This document shows, piece by piece, positions 51,522 through 62,773 of a stretch of DNA of 64,000 nucleotides. A program made the position numbers and the translations under genes. Under the pieces are notes generated by a model. That model made no database searches. It had not been told where the DNA came from and saw nothing but the letters and a program-made list of their open reading frames with translations. Source of the DNA: an uncultured SAR86 cluster bacterium (GTDB lineage Bacteria > Pseudomonadota > Gammaproteobacteria > Magnimaribacterales > AG-339-G14); NCBI GenBank assembly GCA_902635045.1, contig CACPMT010000003.1, positions 62,001 to 126,000 on the forward strand, in the 5' to 3' direction. How positions within the stretch are numbered: the stretch's first letter is position 1; each line of letters starts with the position of its first letter.

Positions 51522-54328
51522 TAATCTTTTAGAAAAATACCTGTAAAAGATTTCTTTTCTTTTACGATTTTTTCGGGAGGACCTTCCGCAATTATCTTTC
51601 CTCCGTTTTTTCCACCTTCGGGCCCTATATCAATAATCCAGTCAGAATTTTTTATAACATCTAAGTTGTGTTCAATAATAACTACAGTATTACCCTGAGA
51701 TTTTAGTCTATGTAAAACATTTAGTAGCAGGGAAACATCATGAAAATGTAGTCCAGTAGTCGGTTCATCCAAAAGGTATAAAGTTCTTCCTGTAGCAGTT
51801 TTGGAAAGTTCTTTTGCAAGTTTCACACGCTGAGCCTCACCTCCAGATAAAGTAGTTGCAGGCTGACCTAACCTTATATATCCCAATCCAACATCATTGA
51901 GAGTAGTTAACTTTTTTTTGATAATAGGGACAGCATCAAAAAAAGTTAGTGCTTGTTCTACCGTCATATTTAAAACTTCAGAAATGTTTTTTCCTTTATA
52001 TTTTACTGATAAGGTTTCCTTGTTGTATCTTTTTCCTTCACATACATCGCATTTGACGTAAACATCAGGTAAAAAGTGCATTTCAACTTTGATAACTCCA
52101 TCTCCCTCACAAGCTTCGCATCTGCCTCCTTTCACGTTAAAGCTAAATCTCCCAGGTTTATAACCTTTAGCTCTGGCATCTTGAGTTTCTGAAAAAAGTT
52201 CTCTTATAGGGGTAAAAATTCCTGTGTATGTTACTGGATTTGATCTAGGTGTTCGCCCAATAGGGCTTTGACTTATATCTATAACCTTATCTATGTTTTC
52301 AATACCTGATAGTTTTTTGAAAGGTTTAACCGTTCTATCGGAAGAATGAAGTGTATTCATTAATGCTGGATATAAAGTTTGATTAATAAGAGTCGATTTA
52401 CCTGAGCCGGAAACTCCCGTAATGCAAACCATTTTTCCTAATGGTATTTTTAAATCTACATTTTTTAGATTATTCCCGGAACATTGAGAAATACCTATAC
52501 TTTTATCCAGTACATTGGAGCTAGATTTTTCAACAGATATTTTTTTTGTCCCCGCTAGGTATTGACCTGTCAGAGAAGATTTATTTGATAGTAATTTTTT
52601 ATAGTTCCCCGAGAAACAAACTTTACCGCCATGCTCTCCAGCTCCTGGCCCAATATCAATGATGTGATCGGCATTCTCAATAGTTTCTTTATCATGTTCA
52701 ACCACGATTACAGTATTTCCAAGATCTTTGAGCCTTTTTAGAGTTGACAGTAATTTAGAATTATCTCTTTGATGAAGACCAATAGAAGGCTCATCCAAAA
52801 TATATGTAACACCAACCAATCCAGCCCCTATTTGGCTAGCAAGTCTAATTCTTTGTGCCTCTCCACCACTTAATGATTCGGCACTTCTAGAGATATTAAG
52901 ATAATTAAGACCAACATCAATTAAAAATTTGAGACGTTCTTTGATTTCTTTAACAATTTTTTCAGCAATTTTGCCTTTTGCTCCTTTTAGATTTAATTTT
53001 TCGAAAAATTCATAAGCCTCTTCAATAGTCATTTCTGAAATTTCAGGTAAAGAAATTTCATTTATAAAAACATTTCTTGCAGATTCATTAAGTCTTGAGC
53101 CATCGCAAGAAGAACAAGGACGATGTGTCATAAACTTGGACATGTCTTCTCTTATTAAAGGGGAATCAGAATTAGAATATTTTCTATTAATGTTATTAAC
53201 TATTCCTTCAAAGGGACGGATTATTTCTATTCTTCTTCCCCTTTTAGAGGTGTAACTAAAATCTACATCTTCAGGAGCGCTTCCGTAAAGAACCATTTCT
53301 TTAATTTTTTCAGGTAGTTCTTCGAACGGCGAATCTAAAGAAAAATCAAAATGATTGCTTACACATCTTAATAGATAATGCCTATACATATGACTCGCGT
53401 CCCATCCCCTTACGGCGCCTTGATTTAAACTCAACTCTGGTCGTGAAATTACCTTTTTAAGATCTATTTCTGCTTTAAAACCCAAACCATCACAAGACTT
53501 ACAAGCACCCGCTGGACTATTGAAAGAAAATAACCTCGGCTCAAGTTCGGGAATGCTATAACCACAAACTGGACAAGCCATTTTAGTAGAAAAGGTTAAA
53601 ATTTCTGAATTTTCATCTACAGACAGAAACTCAACTAAGCCATTTGATTCAGTAAGAGCAGTCTCAATTGATTGAACCATTCTACTTTGATTATCTTTTT
53701 TTACTGAAAGTCTATCGACAACAACTTCAATATTATGTTTTTTATTTTTATCCAACTTCGGAAGCTCAGAGATATCATAAATTTGGCTATTTATTCTTAA
53801 TCTGACATAACCCTTGGCTTTTAGGTCGGAAAATAAATTTAGGTGTTCTCCTTTTTGCTCTTTGAATATAGGTGAGAGAATAAGAACTCTTTTATTTAGA
53901 AATTTTTTAAACGTTATTTCAGTTATTTGATCTAAACTCTGACCTTCTAATGAAACATTATGATCAGGACACTTGGGTGTTCCAGTTCTTGCAAAAAGCA
54001 ATCTAAGATAATCGTAAATTTCAGTAACAGTTCCTACAGTAGACCTTGGATTATGAGAGGTAGATTTTTGTTCAATGGATATAGCAGGAGAAAGACCCTC
54101 TACTGTATCAACGTCTGGTTTATCCATGACGGAAAGAAATTGTCTTGCATAAGCCGATAATGATTCAACATATCTTCTTTGGCCTTCAGCATATAGAGTG
54201 TCAAATGCCAAAGAAGATTTTCCAGAACCAGACAAACCTGTGATCACAGTTAATTCGTCCCTCGGTATTGATATGTCAATATTTTTTAAATTATGCTGGC
54301 GAGCTCCTTTAACACTTATATATTTCAT
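51518..54328 (-). CDS. uvrA: UvrA, excinuclease ABC subunit A
   Basis: A 936-residue damage-recognition ATPase of nucleotide excision repair. Walker A motifs are [19 protein letters not shown] and [15 protein letters not shown]; both ABC signatures ([26 protein letters not shown]) are present. Zinc modules are CPVCGY...CKSCDG and CEACEGDG...CDVCEGKRY. It is divergent from ssb over 69 bases, an arrangement kept from E. coli, but I see no LexA box there. Confidence 0.98.
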   Translation of the reverse strand: MKYISVKGARQHNLKNIDISIPRDELTVITGLSGSGKSSLAFDTLYAEGQRRYVESLSAYARQFLSVMDKPDVDTVEGLSPAISIEQKSTSHNPRSTVGTVTEIYDYLRLLFARTGTPKCPDHNVSLEGQSLDQITEITFKKFLNKRVLILSPIFKEQKGEHLNLFSDLKAKGYVRLRINSQIYDISELPKLDKNKKHNIEVVVDRLSVKKDNQSRMVQSIETALTESNGLVEFLSVDENSEILTFSTKMACPVCGYSIPELEPRLFSFNSPAGACKSCDGLGFKAEIDLKKVISRPELSLNQGAVRGWDASHMYRHYLLRCVSNHFDFSLDSPFEELPEKIKEMVLYGSAPEDVDFSYTSKRGRRIEIIRPFEGIVNNINRKYSNSDSPLIREDMSKFMTHRPCSSCDGSRLNESARNVFINEISLPEISEMTIEEAYEFFEKLNLKGAKGKIAEKIVKEIKERLKFLIDVGLNYLNISRSAESLSGGEAQRIRLASQIGAGLVGVTYILDEPSIGLHQRDNSKLLSTLKRLKDLGNTVIVVEHDKETIENADHIIDIGPGAGEHGGKVCFSGNYKKLLSNKSSLTGQYLAGTKKISVEKSSSNVLDKSIGISQCSGNNLKNVDLKIPLGKMVCITGVSGSGKSTLINQTLYPALMNTLHSSDRTVKPFKKLSGIENIDKVIDISQSPIGRTPRSNPVTYTGIFTPIRELFSETQDARAKGYKPGRFSFNVKGGRCEACEGDGVIKVEMHFLPDVYVKCDVCEGKRYNKETLSVKYKGKNISEVLNMTVEQALTFFDAVPIIKKKLTTLNDVGLGYIRLGQPATTLSGGEAQRVKLAKELSKTATGRTLYLLDEPTTGLHFHDVSLLLNVLHRLKSQGNTVVIIEHNLDVIKNSDWIIDIGPEGGKNGGKIIAEGPPEKIVKEKKSFTGIFLKDY

Positions 54329-54397
54329 TTACGAATTGTTATGATTTAGACTAATATCAAATATAATAAACAATAACACCTTTTAAGAGAAAACATT

Positions 54398-54820
54398 ATG
54401 GCAAGAAGTGGAATTAATAAAGTTATATTACTTGGTAATTTAGGAGCGGATCCAGAATTAAGAACAACAGCAGGCGGCGATGCTGTAGCAACCATATCCA
54501 TTGCTACTTCCGACAGTTGGAAAGATAAAAACACTGGAGAAGAACAACAAAAAACAGAATGGCATAGAGTTGTGTTCTTTAGAAGAATGGCCGAAGTAGT
54601 AGGTCAGTATCTAAAAAAAGGTTCTTCTGTTTACATTGAAGGACAACTGCAAACAAATAGTTATGAAGACAAAAATACCGGAGAAAAGAAGTTTTCTACT
54701 CAAATTGTTGCAAGAGATATGCAAATGTTAGGAAGTAGAAACAGCAGCGAAACGCAATCAAACTCTACAGAAGAAGCTTCAATGGATCAAACTCCTTTGG
54801 ATGATGAAATTCCTTTTTAG
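54398..54820 (+). CDS. ssb: Single-stranded DNA-binding protein
   Basis: A 140-residue protein that coats single-stranded DNA in replication and repair. The OB domain opens with [40 protein letters not shown], and the C-terminal tip DDEIPF is the docking peptide for partner proteins. A TATAAT at 54362-54367 may be its -10. It ends one base before the convergent fabB stop. Confidence 0.98.
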   Translation: MARSGINKVILLGNLGADPELRTTAGGDAVATISIATSDSWKDKNTGEEQQKTEWHRVVFFRRMAEVVGQYLKKGSSVYIEGQLQTNSYEDKNTGEKKFSTQIVARDMQMLGSRNSSETQSNSTEEASMDQTPLDDEIPF

Positions 54821-56041
54821 TTAATCAAATTTCTTTACTACAATACTTGCATTGGTTCCACCAAATCCAAAACTGTTAGACATGAAGGAAGAAAAATCCT
54901 TTTTTTCAATTAATTGATCTGCCAATACAAGATCTTTTGCTTCGTCTATAGGGTCTATAAGGTTTAAAGATTCAGCAATGAATTTGTCTTTTAACATTAA
55001 GATACTATAAATGCATTCCAATACTCCAGCCGCTCCTAAGGCGTGGCCAGTTTGTGATTTAGTTGAGCCAATAATTGGCTTTTCATCAAATACTTTCTTG
55101 ATTGCATTTAATTCTATTGGATCTCCAGTAGGAGTGGATGTGCCATGGGCATTTAAATAATCTACAGTATTTAGTTTACTCATTAGCAATGCTTGTCTCA
55201 TACAATTAGTTGCACCAGATCCAGAGGGAGATACCATGTCTTCACCATCTGAAGTAGCCGAGTAACCAACTATTTCACCATAAATTTTTGCTCCTCTTTT
55301 TTTCGCGTGCTCCAATTCTTCTAAAATAATAATTCCGCCACCAGCAGAAATAACAAAACCATCTCTTTCTTTGTCAAATGGTCTTGATGCTTCCTCTGGG
55401 TGCGAATTATATTTACTTGATAATGCCCCCATAGCGTCAAAAAGAGCAGACTGTGTCCAATGTTCGTCTTCTCCTCCACCTGCTAGAACTATGTCTTGTT
55501 TTCCTAATTGTATCTGTTCCCATGCTGAACCAATACAATGAGCACTAGTGGAACATGCAGAAGAGATCGAATAATTTATACCTCTTATTCCCAGAAAAGT
55601 TGCTAAGCATGCCGAAACAGTACTGCCCATCGTTTGTGTAACTCTATAGGGTCCAATTCTTTTAATTCCTTTTTCTCTGGCTATATCTGCAGCTTCCACT
55701 TGACTTCTTGAAGAAGCACCTCCAGAACCAGCAATTATCCCTATGCGGTCAGAATTAAACATATCCACTGAAATACCCGCATCTTTAATTGCTTCTTGAG
55801 CACTTAGATAAGAATATGCAGCTGTCTCACCCATAAATCTGAACATCTTTCTGTCAATTAATTCGGATAGGTTTAGATTAATGGAACCTGAAATTTCACT
55901 TTTCATCCCCATTTCTTTATACTCAGTGTTTATAGAAATTCCAGATTTTCCATTTAACAGAGAAGTGTTTATTTCATTAATTCCAGTTCCTATCGGAGAA
56001 ATGGCTCCCAGACCGGTTATGACTGCTCTTTTTAATTCCAT
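54821..56041 (-). CDS. fabB: 3-oxoacyl-ACP synthase I (FabB)
   Basis: A 406-residue condensing enzyme that extends unsaturated fatty acids. The start [12 protein letters not shown] at 56041 gives the catalytic triad at Cys163 ([12 protein letters not shown]), His299 ([12 protein letters not shown]) and His333 ([12 protein letters not shown]), essentially the E. coli numbering. A longer frame from 56113 would run into fabA. It follows fabA by four bases; the pair makes cis-unsaturated fatty acids without oxygen. Confidence 0.97.
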   Translation of the reverse strand: MELKRAVITGLGAISPIGTGINEINTSLLNGKSGISINTEYKEMGMKSEISGSINLNLSELIDRKMFRFMGETAAYSYLSAQEAIKDAGISVDMFNSDRIGIIAGSGGASSRSQVEAADIAREKGIKRIGPYRVTQTMGSTVSACLATFLGIRGINYSISSACSTSAHCIGSAWEQIQLGKQDIVLAGGGEDEHWTQSALFDAMGALSSKYNSHPEEASRPFDKERDGFVISAGGGIIILEELEHAKKRGAKIYGEIVGYSATSDGEDMVSPSGSGATNCMRQALLMSKLNTVDYLNAHGTSTPTGDPIELNAIKKVFDEKPIIGSTKSQTGHALGAAGVLECIYSILMLKDKFIAESLNLIDPIDEAKDLVLADQLIEKKDFSSFMSNSFGFGGTNASIVVKKFD

Positions 56042-56045
56042 TATT

Positions 56046-56576
56046 TTAAAAACCAGATGGATCTTTGAATAAACCAACTTTAAGGTTCTTAGCTGTGTAA
56101 ATTTCTTTGCCATCTACTTTCATTGAACCATCGGCAAAACCAACCACCAAATTTTGTTTCCTTATTTTTTTAATATCTATTTCGTACTCAACTAAATTAG
56201 CTTTTTGCAGAACTTGTCCAAAAAATTTTACCTCTCCAGCTCCTAGAGCTCTGCCAATTCCAGAATTTCCTTCCCATAATAGGTAGAAACCAAGCAACTG
56301 CCACATCGCGTCCAAACCCAAGCATCCAGGCATAACGGGATCGCCGGTAAAGTGACAATCAAAAAACCATAAATCAGGAGTTATATCGAGCTCGCCCTTT
56401 ATTTGACCGTTCTCAAAAGTTCCTAAGGTAGAGTTTACTTCAGTAATTCTATCCATCATCAGCATTTCATTATTTGGTAATTTGCCATTCGATGGTCCAA
56501 ATAATTCCCCTTTAGAGCATTTTATTAAATCTTCTTTAGAATAACTCTGTGCTGGCTTAAAAATTGTCTCTCCCAT
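56046..56576 (-). CDS. fabA: 3-hydroxydecanoyl-ACP dehydratase/isomerase (FabA)
   Basis: A 176-residue hot-dog enzyme that dehydrates and isomerises the C10 intermediate, creating the double bond. The active-site His75 is in [28 protein letters not shown] sequence, with Asp89 14 residues later, the E. coli spacing. It heads the fabA-fabB unit, divergent from rplU by 80 bases. Presence of this pair supports a gammaproteobacterial origin. Confidence 0.97.
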   Translation of the reverse strand: MGETIFKPAQSYSKEDLIKCSKGELFGPSNGKLPNNEMLMMDRITEVNSTLGTFENGQIKGELDITPDLWFFDCHFTGDPVMPGCLGLDAMWQLLGFYLLWEGNSGIGRALGAGEVKFFGQVLQKANLVEYEIDIKKIRKQNLVVGFADGSMKVDGKEIYTAKNLKVGLFKDPSGF

Positions 56577-56603
56577 AGCGATATATTACAGCATTTGAAA
56601 AGA

Positions 56604-56632
56604 TTGCGAGCAGAGAGTTTATTAGATAAGAT
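56604..56632 (+). promoter_or_regulatory. Sigma-70 promoter of rplU-rpmA-obg
   Basis: TTGCGA at 56604-56609, a 17-base spacer and TAAGAT at 56627-56632, giving a start near 56639, 18 bases before the rplU ATG. Both hexamers match four of six consensus bases. Confidence 0.45.
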
Positions 56633-56656
56633 GCCCATCTTTTAAGAAAATTTAAA

Positions 56657-56970
56657 ATGTACGCAGTGATTAAAAGTGGTGGTAAACAGCATAAAGTGGC
56701 TGAAGGAGAGATCATCACAATAGAAAAAATTGATGCTGAGGAGGGTTCAAATGTTGAGTTTTCTGAGGTATTAGCTGTTAATAAAGAAGGAAATCTTCAG
56801 GTTGGAAGACCCTTGTTAGAAGGCGCAAAAGTTATTGGAAAAGTTATAAATCATCTAAAAGCACCTAAAATAACAATTATTAAAATGAAAAGACGTAAAG
56901 ATTGGAGAAAAAAACAGGGTCACAGGCAAAATTTATCCAAAGTAGAAATCAAATCAATAGAGACTAAATA

Positions 56971-56971
<1 letters not shown>
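56657..56971 (+). CDS. rplU: 50S ribosomal protein L21
   Basis: A 104-residue protein. [25 protein letters not shown] and the C-terminal [16 protein letters not shown] are family hallmarks. It shares its last base with the rpmA ATG, and the order rplU-rpmA-obg is conserved across bacteria. Confidence 0.98.
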
Positions 56972-58237
<1,266 letters not shown>

Positions 58238-58245
58238 AATATAGC

Positions 58246-59019
58246 ATGTCCAAAGTTATAGTCATAAAGATCGGTACGAGCTTGGTAACAGACTCAAATG
58301 ACTCAATAGATAAACAATTTATTAGATCTGTTTCGTCCCAAATTAGAGATCTTGTTGAAAAAGGGTTTGAGGTAACAGTTGTATCCTCGGGAGCTATAGC
58401 ACATGGAATGAAATCTTGGGGAATAAAAGAAAAACCAAAAGAAATTGATCGATTGCAAGCTCTATCTGCAGTAGGTCAAATTGGCTTGATTAATGCTTAT
58501 CAAGATGAATTCCGTATTCATGGTCTTTTAGCTGCACAAGTTTTGATTAGTCATGGCGATTTTAAGGACGAGAACCGTTCAAAAAATATAAAGACAAGTT
58601 TGAAAAATATATTTAGTTTAGGAGCTATTCCAATAATAAACGAAAACGATTCTGTATCAACAGAAGAAATACAACACGGGGATAACGATCAATTAAGCGG
58701 TGAGGTTGCATGTCTAATTGAAGCAAATTATTTAATAATTTTGACTGATCAAAATGGTATTTACAAAGAAGATCCTAAAAAAAATGCCGCAACTAAACTA
58801 ATTAAAGAAATTAATATAAAAGAACTTGATGACTATGATATTAAATTTGGAAAACCTGGAGAATTTGGTAGGGGAGGAATGGAAACAAAACTAAAAGCCG
58901 CAAAAAATTATTTAAAAGAAACAAACGAAGTTTGGATTGCCAATGGAAAAACCAGCAATATAATTTTAGATATCTTGGATGGAAAAGGCCAAGGAACGAA
59001 GATTATGTTAACTGATTGA
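58246..59019 (+). CDS. proB: Glutamate 5-kinase without PUA domain
   Basis: A 257-residue amino-acid kinase that phosphorylates glutamate in proline synthesis. VIVIKIGTSLVTDSN is the phosphate-binding start, GAIAHGM and QALSAVGQIGLINAYQ are substrate motifs, and INENDSVSTEEIQHGDNDQLSGEVACLIEA and GRGGMETKLKAA follow. The E. coli enzyme has 367 residues with a C-terminal PUA domain that is absent here. The 3' end overlaps the convergent rpsT by 12 bases. Confidence 0.95.
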   Translation: MSKVIVIKIGTSLVTDSNDSIDKQFIRSVSSQIRDLVEKGFEVTVVSSGAIAHGMKSWGIKEKPKEIDRLQALSAVGQIGLINAYQDEFRIHGLLAAQVLISHGDFKDENRSKNIKTSLKNIFSLGAIPIINENDSVSTEEIQHGDNDQLSGEVACLIEANYLIILTDQNGIYKEDPKKNAATKLIKEINIKELDDYDIKFGKPGEFGRGGMETKLKAAKNYLKETNEVWIANGKTSNIILDILDGKGQGTKIMLTD

Positions 59020-59271
59020 CTTAATAGCTTTATTAAGTCTTGATTTTTGTCTACCAGCACTATTCTTAGAGATGACTTTTTTGTTGGCCATTTTATCAAT
59101 TAGTTTCTGAGTAGATTTAAAGTTCGTTTTGGCAAGTTCAGAATCCTTAGAAGAAACTGCCTCCTCGACTCCTTTAATAGCAGTTCGAACAGCTGCTCGC
59201 TGACTACTCTTAAGAGAATTTCTAGTTAAGGCTTGTCTCGCTCTTTTCTTTGCTGATTGTATGTTTGCCAT
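59008..59271 (-). CDS. rpsT: 30S ribosomal protein S20
   Basis: An 87-residue helical protein. MANIQSAKKRARQALTRNSLKSSQRAAVRTAIKGVEEAV and the C-terminal KKVISKNSAGRQKSRLNKAI are conserved. It begins at ATG, unlike the UUG of E. coli rpsT. Its end overlaps proB. Confidence 0.97.
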   Translation of the reverse strand: MANIQSAKKRARQALTRNSLKSSQRAAVRTAIKGVEEAVSSKDSELAKTNFKSTQKLIDKMANKKVISKNSAGRQKSRLNKAIKSIS

Positions 59272-59321
59272 TGGTTGCGAATGATGAGGTTTTATTTTCT
59301 TAAAGTCAATATCTTGAAGAC

Positions 59322-59343
59322 AAAAACTATCAGACTTGTCTGA
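59322..59343 (-). terminator. Terminator-like hairpin at the end of the tetR gene
   Basis: On the minus strand TCAGAC-AA-GTCTGA is followed after two bases by a T5 run. The hairpin overlaps the TGA stop of the TetR gene. The loop is tight and the T-run short, so it is a weak terminator at most. Confidence 0.4.
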
Positions 59344-60073
59344 GTTTTGTTGTCTTTTTGTTTTTAGAAGCTGATTGATAGGTAATCGCTCCTATAATGA
59401 AATCAGCAAGATTTGTAATTCGATCTTCGTTAGATCTTAAAGACAAGTTTATTTCTGTTTTGTTTTCCAAAATACCTTGAGGTTTATTATTAATCTCGGC
59501 CCATTCAGGACTAGAACTAGAAATACTCCATTCCGCAAAAGTAACCATTATTGCTCCAGCCATGAACCGCAGTCGTTCGAAGGCAATTTCTTCTCCTAAG
59601 TCTTTTTTCAGTATCTTGAAGATCATATTTGTAACTTTTATTGCAGTAGGTGCCTTATCACTTCGAACTGAATATTTTTTTCTCCAGTCTGCAGATGTCA
59701 GTAATTCTCCCATAATCTTTAAAATATAATTTTTTCTTTTTGGATCTAACGCATTTTCAGCCATAGGAGTGATTAAAACAGTAACTAATTCTCTTAAATT
59801 AGGGTTTTTAGACACAGAGAGCACTTCGTCTAATAAAAATTTTCTTTTATTATCGAGAGGCGTTAGTCTGTAATCTAAAAGAGCATCTAGAAGATTTTCT
59901 TTGTCACCAAAATGATAATGAAGAGCAGAATGATTTTTTTGACCAGCTTCCCTAGCTATTTCTCTTGTTGAAACGTTATTAATTCCTTTTTCAGCAAACA
60001 ATCTTTCAGCTGTTTCTATAATTTTTGTTTTAGTCCTATTGAGCAAAAGATTTTGAATGGCTTTATTATCCAT
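59330..60073 (-). CDS. TetR/AcrR-family transcriptional regulator
   Basis: A 247-residue regulator. The helix-turn-helix covers residues 13-60 (KTKIIETAERLFAEKGINNVSTREIAREAGQKNHSALHYHFGDKENLLDALL). The ligand domain resembles the TetR group with a long C-terminal region found near fatty-acid or quorum genes, but the effector is unknown. No target gene is adjacent: ssrA lies upstream in the same orientation. Repeated GTCTTA elements upstream are candidate operators. Confidence 0.85.
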   Translation of the reverse strand: MDNKAIQNLLLNRTKTKIIETAERLFAEKGINNVSTREIAREAGQKNHSALHYHFGDKENLLDALLDYRLTPLDNKRKFLLDEVLSVSKNPNLRELVTVLITPMAENALDPKRKNYILKIMGELLTSADWRKKYSVRSDKAPTAIKVTNMIFKILKKDLGEEIAFERLRFMAGAIMVTFAEWSISSSSPEWAEINNKPQGILENKTEINLSLRSNEDRITNLADFIIGAITYQSASKNKKTTKLRQV

Positions 60074-60091
60074 AAATCAATTATAAGATAC

Positions 60092-60134
60092 TTGTCTTAA
60101 ATAAGCCAGATGTCTTATTTATTGTCTTAAATAA
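60092..60134. repeat. Direct repeats upstream of the tetR gene, candidate operators
   Basis: TTGTCTTAAATAA occurs exactly twice (60092-60104 and 60122-60134), 30 bp apart, with a third related GTCTTA copy at 60112. They occupy the 82-bp region between ssrA and the TetR gene. Repeats in register with the DNA helix suggest regulator sites; autoregulation by the TetR protein is an inference. Confidence 0.45.
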
Positions 60135-60155
60135 CTATTAGATTAACAAATACAA

Positions 60156-60505
60156 TGGTGGAGGCGGCGGGTATCGAACCCGCGTCCATCAATCCATCCC
60201 CGTCAGATCTACATGCTTAGTTTCATCTTTTAATCTCCTTTTAAAAACTCCGATGAGCAGGATTTTTTAAAAGCAGTCTGAAAATCTTTTTGAGAAAATA
60301 TCAGACAAATTTTCTCAAGCAACCTATTAAATGACTTTTTTAAACCCTAATAGGTGTCGGGTTAAAAAAGCTAGCCGAATTATGCAGCTAGTGCGTAGTT
60401 TGCTTTATTGCCAACTAAATGTTTTGTAACTTATTTTATCGAGCTTGTTACCTGCTCGGCATGCACTTAAGGTTCTCGAACAAATGTCTAATCCGTTTCG
60501 CCCCC
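60156..60505 (-). ncRNA. ssrA: tmRNA (transfer-messenger RNA)
   Basis: The 350-base RNA rescues stalled ribosomes. Its 5' end GGGGGCG pairs with 3' CGCCTCC, followed by discriminator A and CCA; the tRNA-like T arm CGCGGGTTCGATACCCGC is intact. The tag frame at 60412-60380 reads GNKANYALAA then TAA, preceded by the TAGTT upstream signal. The resume codon GGC encodes Gly where E. coli has GCA (Ala). smpB lies just upstream on the same strand, 25 bases away. Confidence 0.95.
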
Positions 60506-60530
60506 AAAGCGGAAATCTATTTTAATGAAA

Positions 60531-61007
60531 TTATTTCAACTTACTAGAGAGTTTTCCTATTTTAGCTTTTTCTCTATCCCACTCTTTTCTTTTGATAGTT
60601 TCTCTTTTATCAAATTTAGTTTTTCCTTTTCCTAATGAAATGTTAATTTTTGCTAAGTTTGTTTTCCAAAAAATTTTTGTTGGAATACAGGTCAATCCTT
60701 TTTCTTGAGTTGCCCTAAAGATTTTGCCTAATTCTGATTTGGTCAAAAGTAATTTTTTAGTTCTATTTTGATCAACCTGAAAAGTGACCTCTTTTGGAGG
60801 AGATATTTTTAGTCCTAAAATCCATGCCTCGCCATCTTTCATTAGAACGTAGCTATCTTTCATATCTACTTCACCTGATCTGATACCTTTAACTTCCCAT
60901 CCCTCGAGAGCTAGTCCTGCTTCGAAACTTTCTAGTAACTCAAAGTTGTATCGAGCTTGCCTGTTGTCAATCACAGGACGAGGGTTTCTTTTGTTATCTT
61001 TAGACAT
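60531..61007 (-). CDS. smpB: SsrA-binding protein SmpB
   Basis: A 158-residue partner that delivers tmRNA to stalled ribosomes. NRQARYNFELLESFEAGLALEGWEVKGIRSGEVDMKDSYV and the C-terminal basic tail (KRETIKRKEWDREKAKIGK) that enters the mRNA channel are intact. It is encoded directly upstream of ssrA, and RNase R, its decay partner, is also in this window. Confidence 0.97.
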   Translation of the reverse strand: MSKDNKRNPRPVIDNRQARYNFELLESFEAGLALEGWEVKGIRSGEVDMKDSYVLMKDGEAWILGLKISPPKEVTFQVDQNRTKKLLLTKSELGKIFRATQEKGLTCIPTKIFWKTNLAKINISLGKGKTKFDKRETIKRKEWDREKAKIGKLSSKLK

Positions 61008-61047
61008 TAAGTTAGTATATCTAGTTAATTTAAAATCTAAAAAAAGA

Positions 61048-62388
61048 ATGAATCAAAACAAGATTTGGCAGGGTAATTGGACTTTTATTTTAGCTGCGGC
61101 GGGTTCTGCAGTTGGGTTAGGAAATATCTGGAAATTTCCTTACATGGCCGGAACTAACGGCGGAAGTGCTTTTGTCCTTATTTACTTCTTTTGTATTTTG
61201 CTCATTGGGTTACCTGTCATGATGGCAGAAACGTATTTAGGCAGATATGGACGAAAAAGTCCTATAAACAGCATAAAAAAAGTAGTTGTTGATTTTAATT
61301 TGTCTTCTTATTGGAAAGTTTTGGGTTGGCTTGGCGCAATAGCTGGATTGATGATCTTATCCTACTATAGTGTTTTCGCTGGTATTTCTGCAGCATACAT
61401 TTTTAATTTCATGCCAAGTAACGAAGTTGATCCTGTTTCATACTCATTAAATTATTTCAGTGAATTTGTTGGCTCGCCAATGAAAATGATTTTTTGGCAT
61501 ACGTTATTTTTAGGAATAACCTGCTTTATTGTTGGTAAAGGAGTTATAGATGGGATTGGTAAAACAATTAACTTTTTAATGCCGACTTTATTTTTATTAA
61601 TAATTCTTTTGTGCATTTATTCATCTTTTACAGGTGATTTTTTACGAGCTTTTAATTTCTTATTTGATGCAGATTTTTCTAAAATTTCAACTTCGGTAAT
61701 TATTGCTGCAATGGGTCAGGCATTTTTTACTTTGAGCATAGGTATGGGAGCAATCATGGCCTATGGGGCTTATATGCCTGAAAATCAACCTATTGCTAAA
61801 ACAATTCCCATAATAATAATTTTAGATACTTCGGTTGCGTTATTTGCTGGATTAACTATTTTTCCGATAGTGTTTAGCAATCCAATTCTTTCAGTTTCTT
61901 CCGGTCCAGGATTATTATTTGAAACTTTACCGATTGCTTTTAGTTCTTTGCCCTTTGGAAGCATTTTTTCTTCAATTTTCTTTATTTTAATTTCTATTGC
62001 AGCAGTTAGTTCTTCAGTATCACTTATTGAACCTTTTACAGCGTGGGTAGAAGAACAAAAAATGTTCACTCGAAAATTAGGAGTAATAATTTTAGGTTTG
62101 TTCGCTTGGATATTAGGTTTGGGCAGTATTTTTTCATTCAATATTTGGAAAGAAATTTCCATTTTTGGTTTCGATTTTTTAAGTCTAATGGATTTTTTAA
62201 CAAACAATATAATGTTGCCTTTTGGAGGCTTAGCAATTTGTTTATTGGTAGGGTGGGTTTTAGAAAAAGAAAAAATGAAAAAAGATTTAAAAATGAATAG
62301 TGGCTTTTATAATTTTTTTATTATCTGTTTAAAGTATGTAGCACCAATATCAATCGGAACTATTTTTTTAAGTTATTTCTTTTCCTGA
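61048..62388 (+). CDS. Sodium-dependent NSS-family transporter
   Basis: A 446-residue neurotransmitter:sodium symporter (SNF family, LeuT-like), which couples sodium entry to uptake of amino acids or related molecules. The first helix signature AAAGSAVGLGNIWKFPYMAGTNGGSAF is clear, and TTLSIGMGAIMAYGAY-type sequence (FFTLSIGMGAIMAYGAYMPEN) lies in TM6-7. About 11-12 helices can be traced. The ATG at 61048 begins the conserved part; a frame open from 60946 overlaps smpB. Substrate unknown. Confidence 0.93.
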   Translation: MNQNKIWQGNWTFILAAAGSAVGLGNIWKFPYMAGTNGGSAFVLIYFFCILLIGLPVMMAETYLGRYGRKSPINSIKKVVVDFNLSSYWKVLGWLGAIAGLMILSYYSVFAGISAAYIFNFMPSNEVDPVSYSLNYFSEFVGSPMKMIFWHTLFLGITCFIVGKGVIDGIGKTINFLMPTLFLLIILLCIYSSFTGDFLRAFNFLFDADFSKISTSVIIAAMGQAFFTLSIGMGAIMAYGAYMPENQPIAKTIPIIIILDTSVALFAGLTIFPIVFSNPILSVSSGPGLLFETLPIAFSSLPFGSIFSSIFFILISIAAVSSSVSLIEPFTAWVEEQKMFTRKLGVIILGLFAWILGLGSIFSFNIWKEISIFGFDFLSLMDFLTNNIMLPFGGLAICLLVGWVLEKEKMKKDLKMNSGFYNFFIICLKYVAPISIGTIFLSYFFS

Positions 62389-62392
62389 AAAA

Positions 62393-62746
62393 TTAGTTGC
62401 TAGAGTTTACGTTTTTATAACGATCAATCCATTTGGTTAATCTGCCATTTTCAAAATAAAGAGTAAAATGGTTATTATATTCTGTACTACTTCCGACAGT
62501 TAGAGTGCCGATATAAACCCAGACATCTGGGTTTAAGCCATCATTTAATGTTGGAGAGCCCATGATATATTTTACTTGCGCTTCTGTGAGACCAACTTCT
62601 AATTTCTCTATCATTTTATCGGTTACTATGCTTCCCTGAGGGACTGAAACTTTGTAAAAGTTATCGAAGAAATTTAAAGAGCATCCATTTAGAATAAAAA
62701 TAAATAGTGAAATATAAATCGTTTTTAGTAAAATTCTACAAATCAT
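62393..62746 (-). CDS. bamE: BamE, outer membrane assembly lipoprotein
   Basis: A 117-residue lipoprotein of the Bam complex that inserts beta-barrel proteins. The signal sequence ends in a lipobox (ILNGCS, Cys at about residue 22). The mature domain has VPQGSIVTDKMIEKLEVGLTEAQVKYIMGSPTLNDGLNPDVWVYIG, and the C-terminus is the usual SmpA/OmlA fold. It is divergent from fur by 27 bases, the conserved gammaproteobacterial pair. Confidence 0.95.
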   Translation of the reverse strand: MICRILLKTIYISLFIFILNGCSLNFFDNFYKVSVPQGSIVTDKMIEKLEVGLTEAQVKYIMGSPTLNDGLNPDVWVYIGTLTVGSSTEYNNHFTLYFENGRLTKWIDRYKNVNSSN

Positions 62747-62773
62747 GATTAAGACTCAATTATATACATTCTT

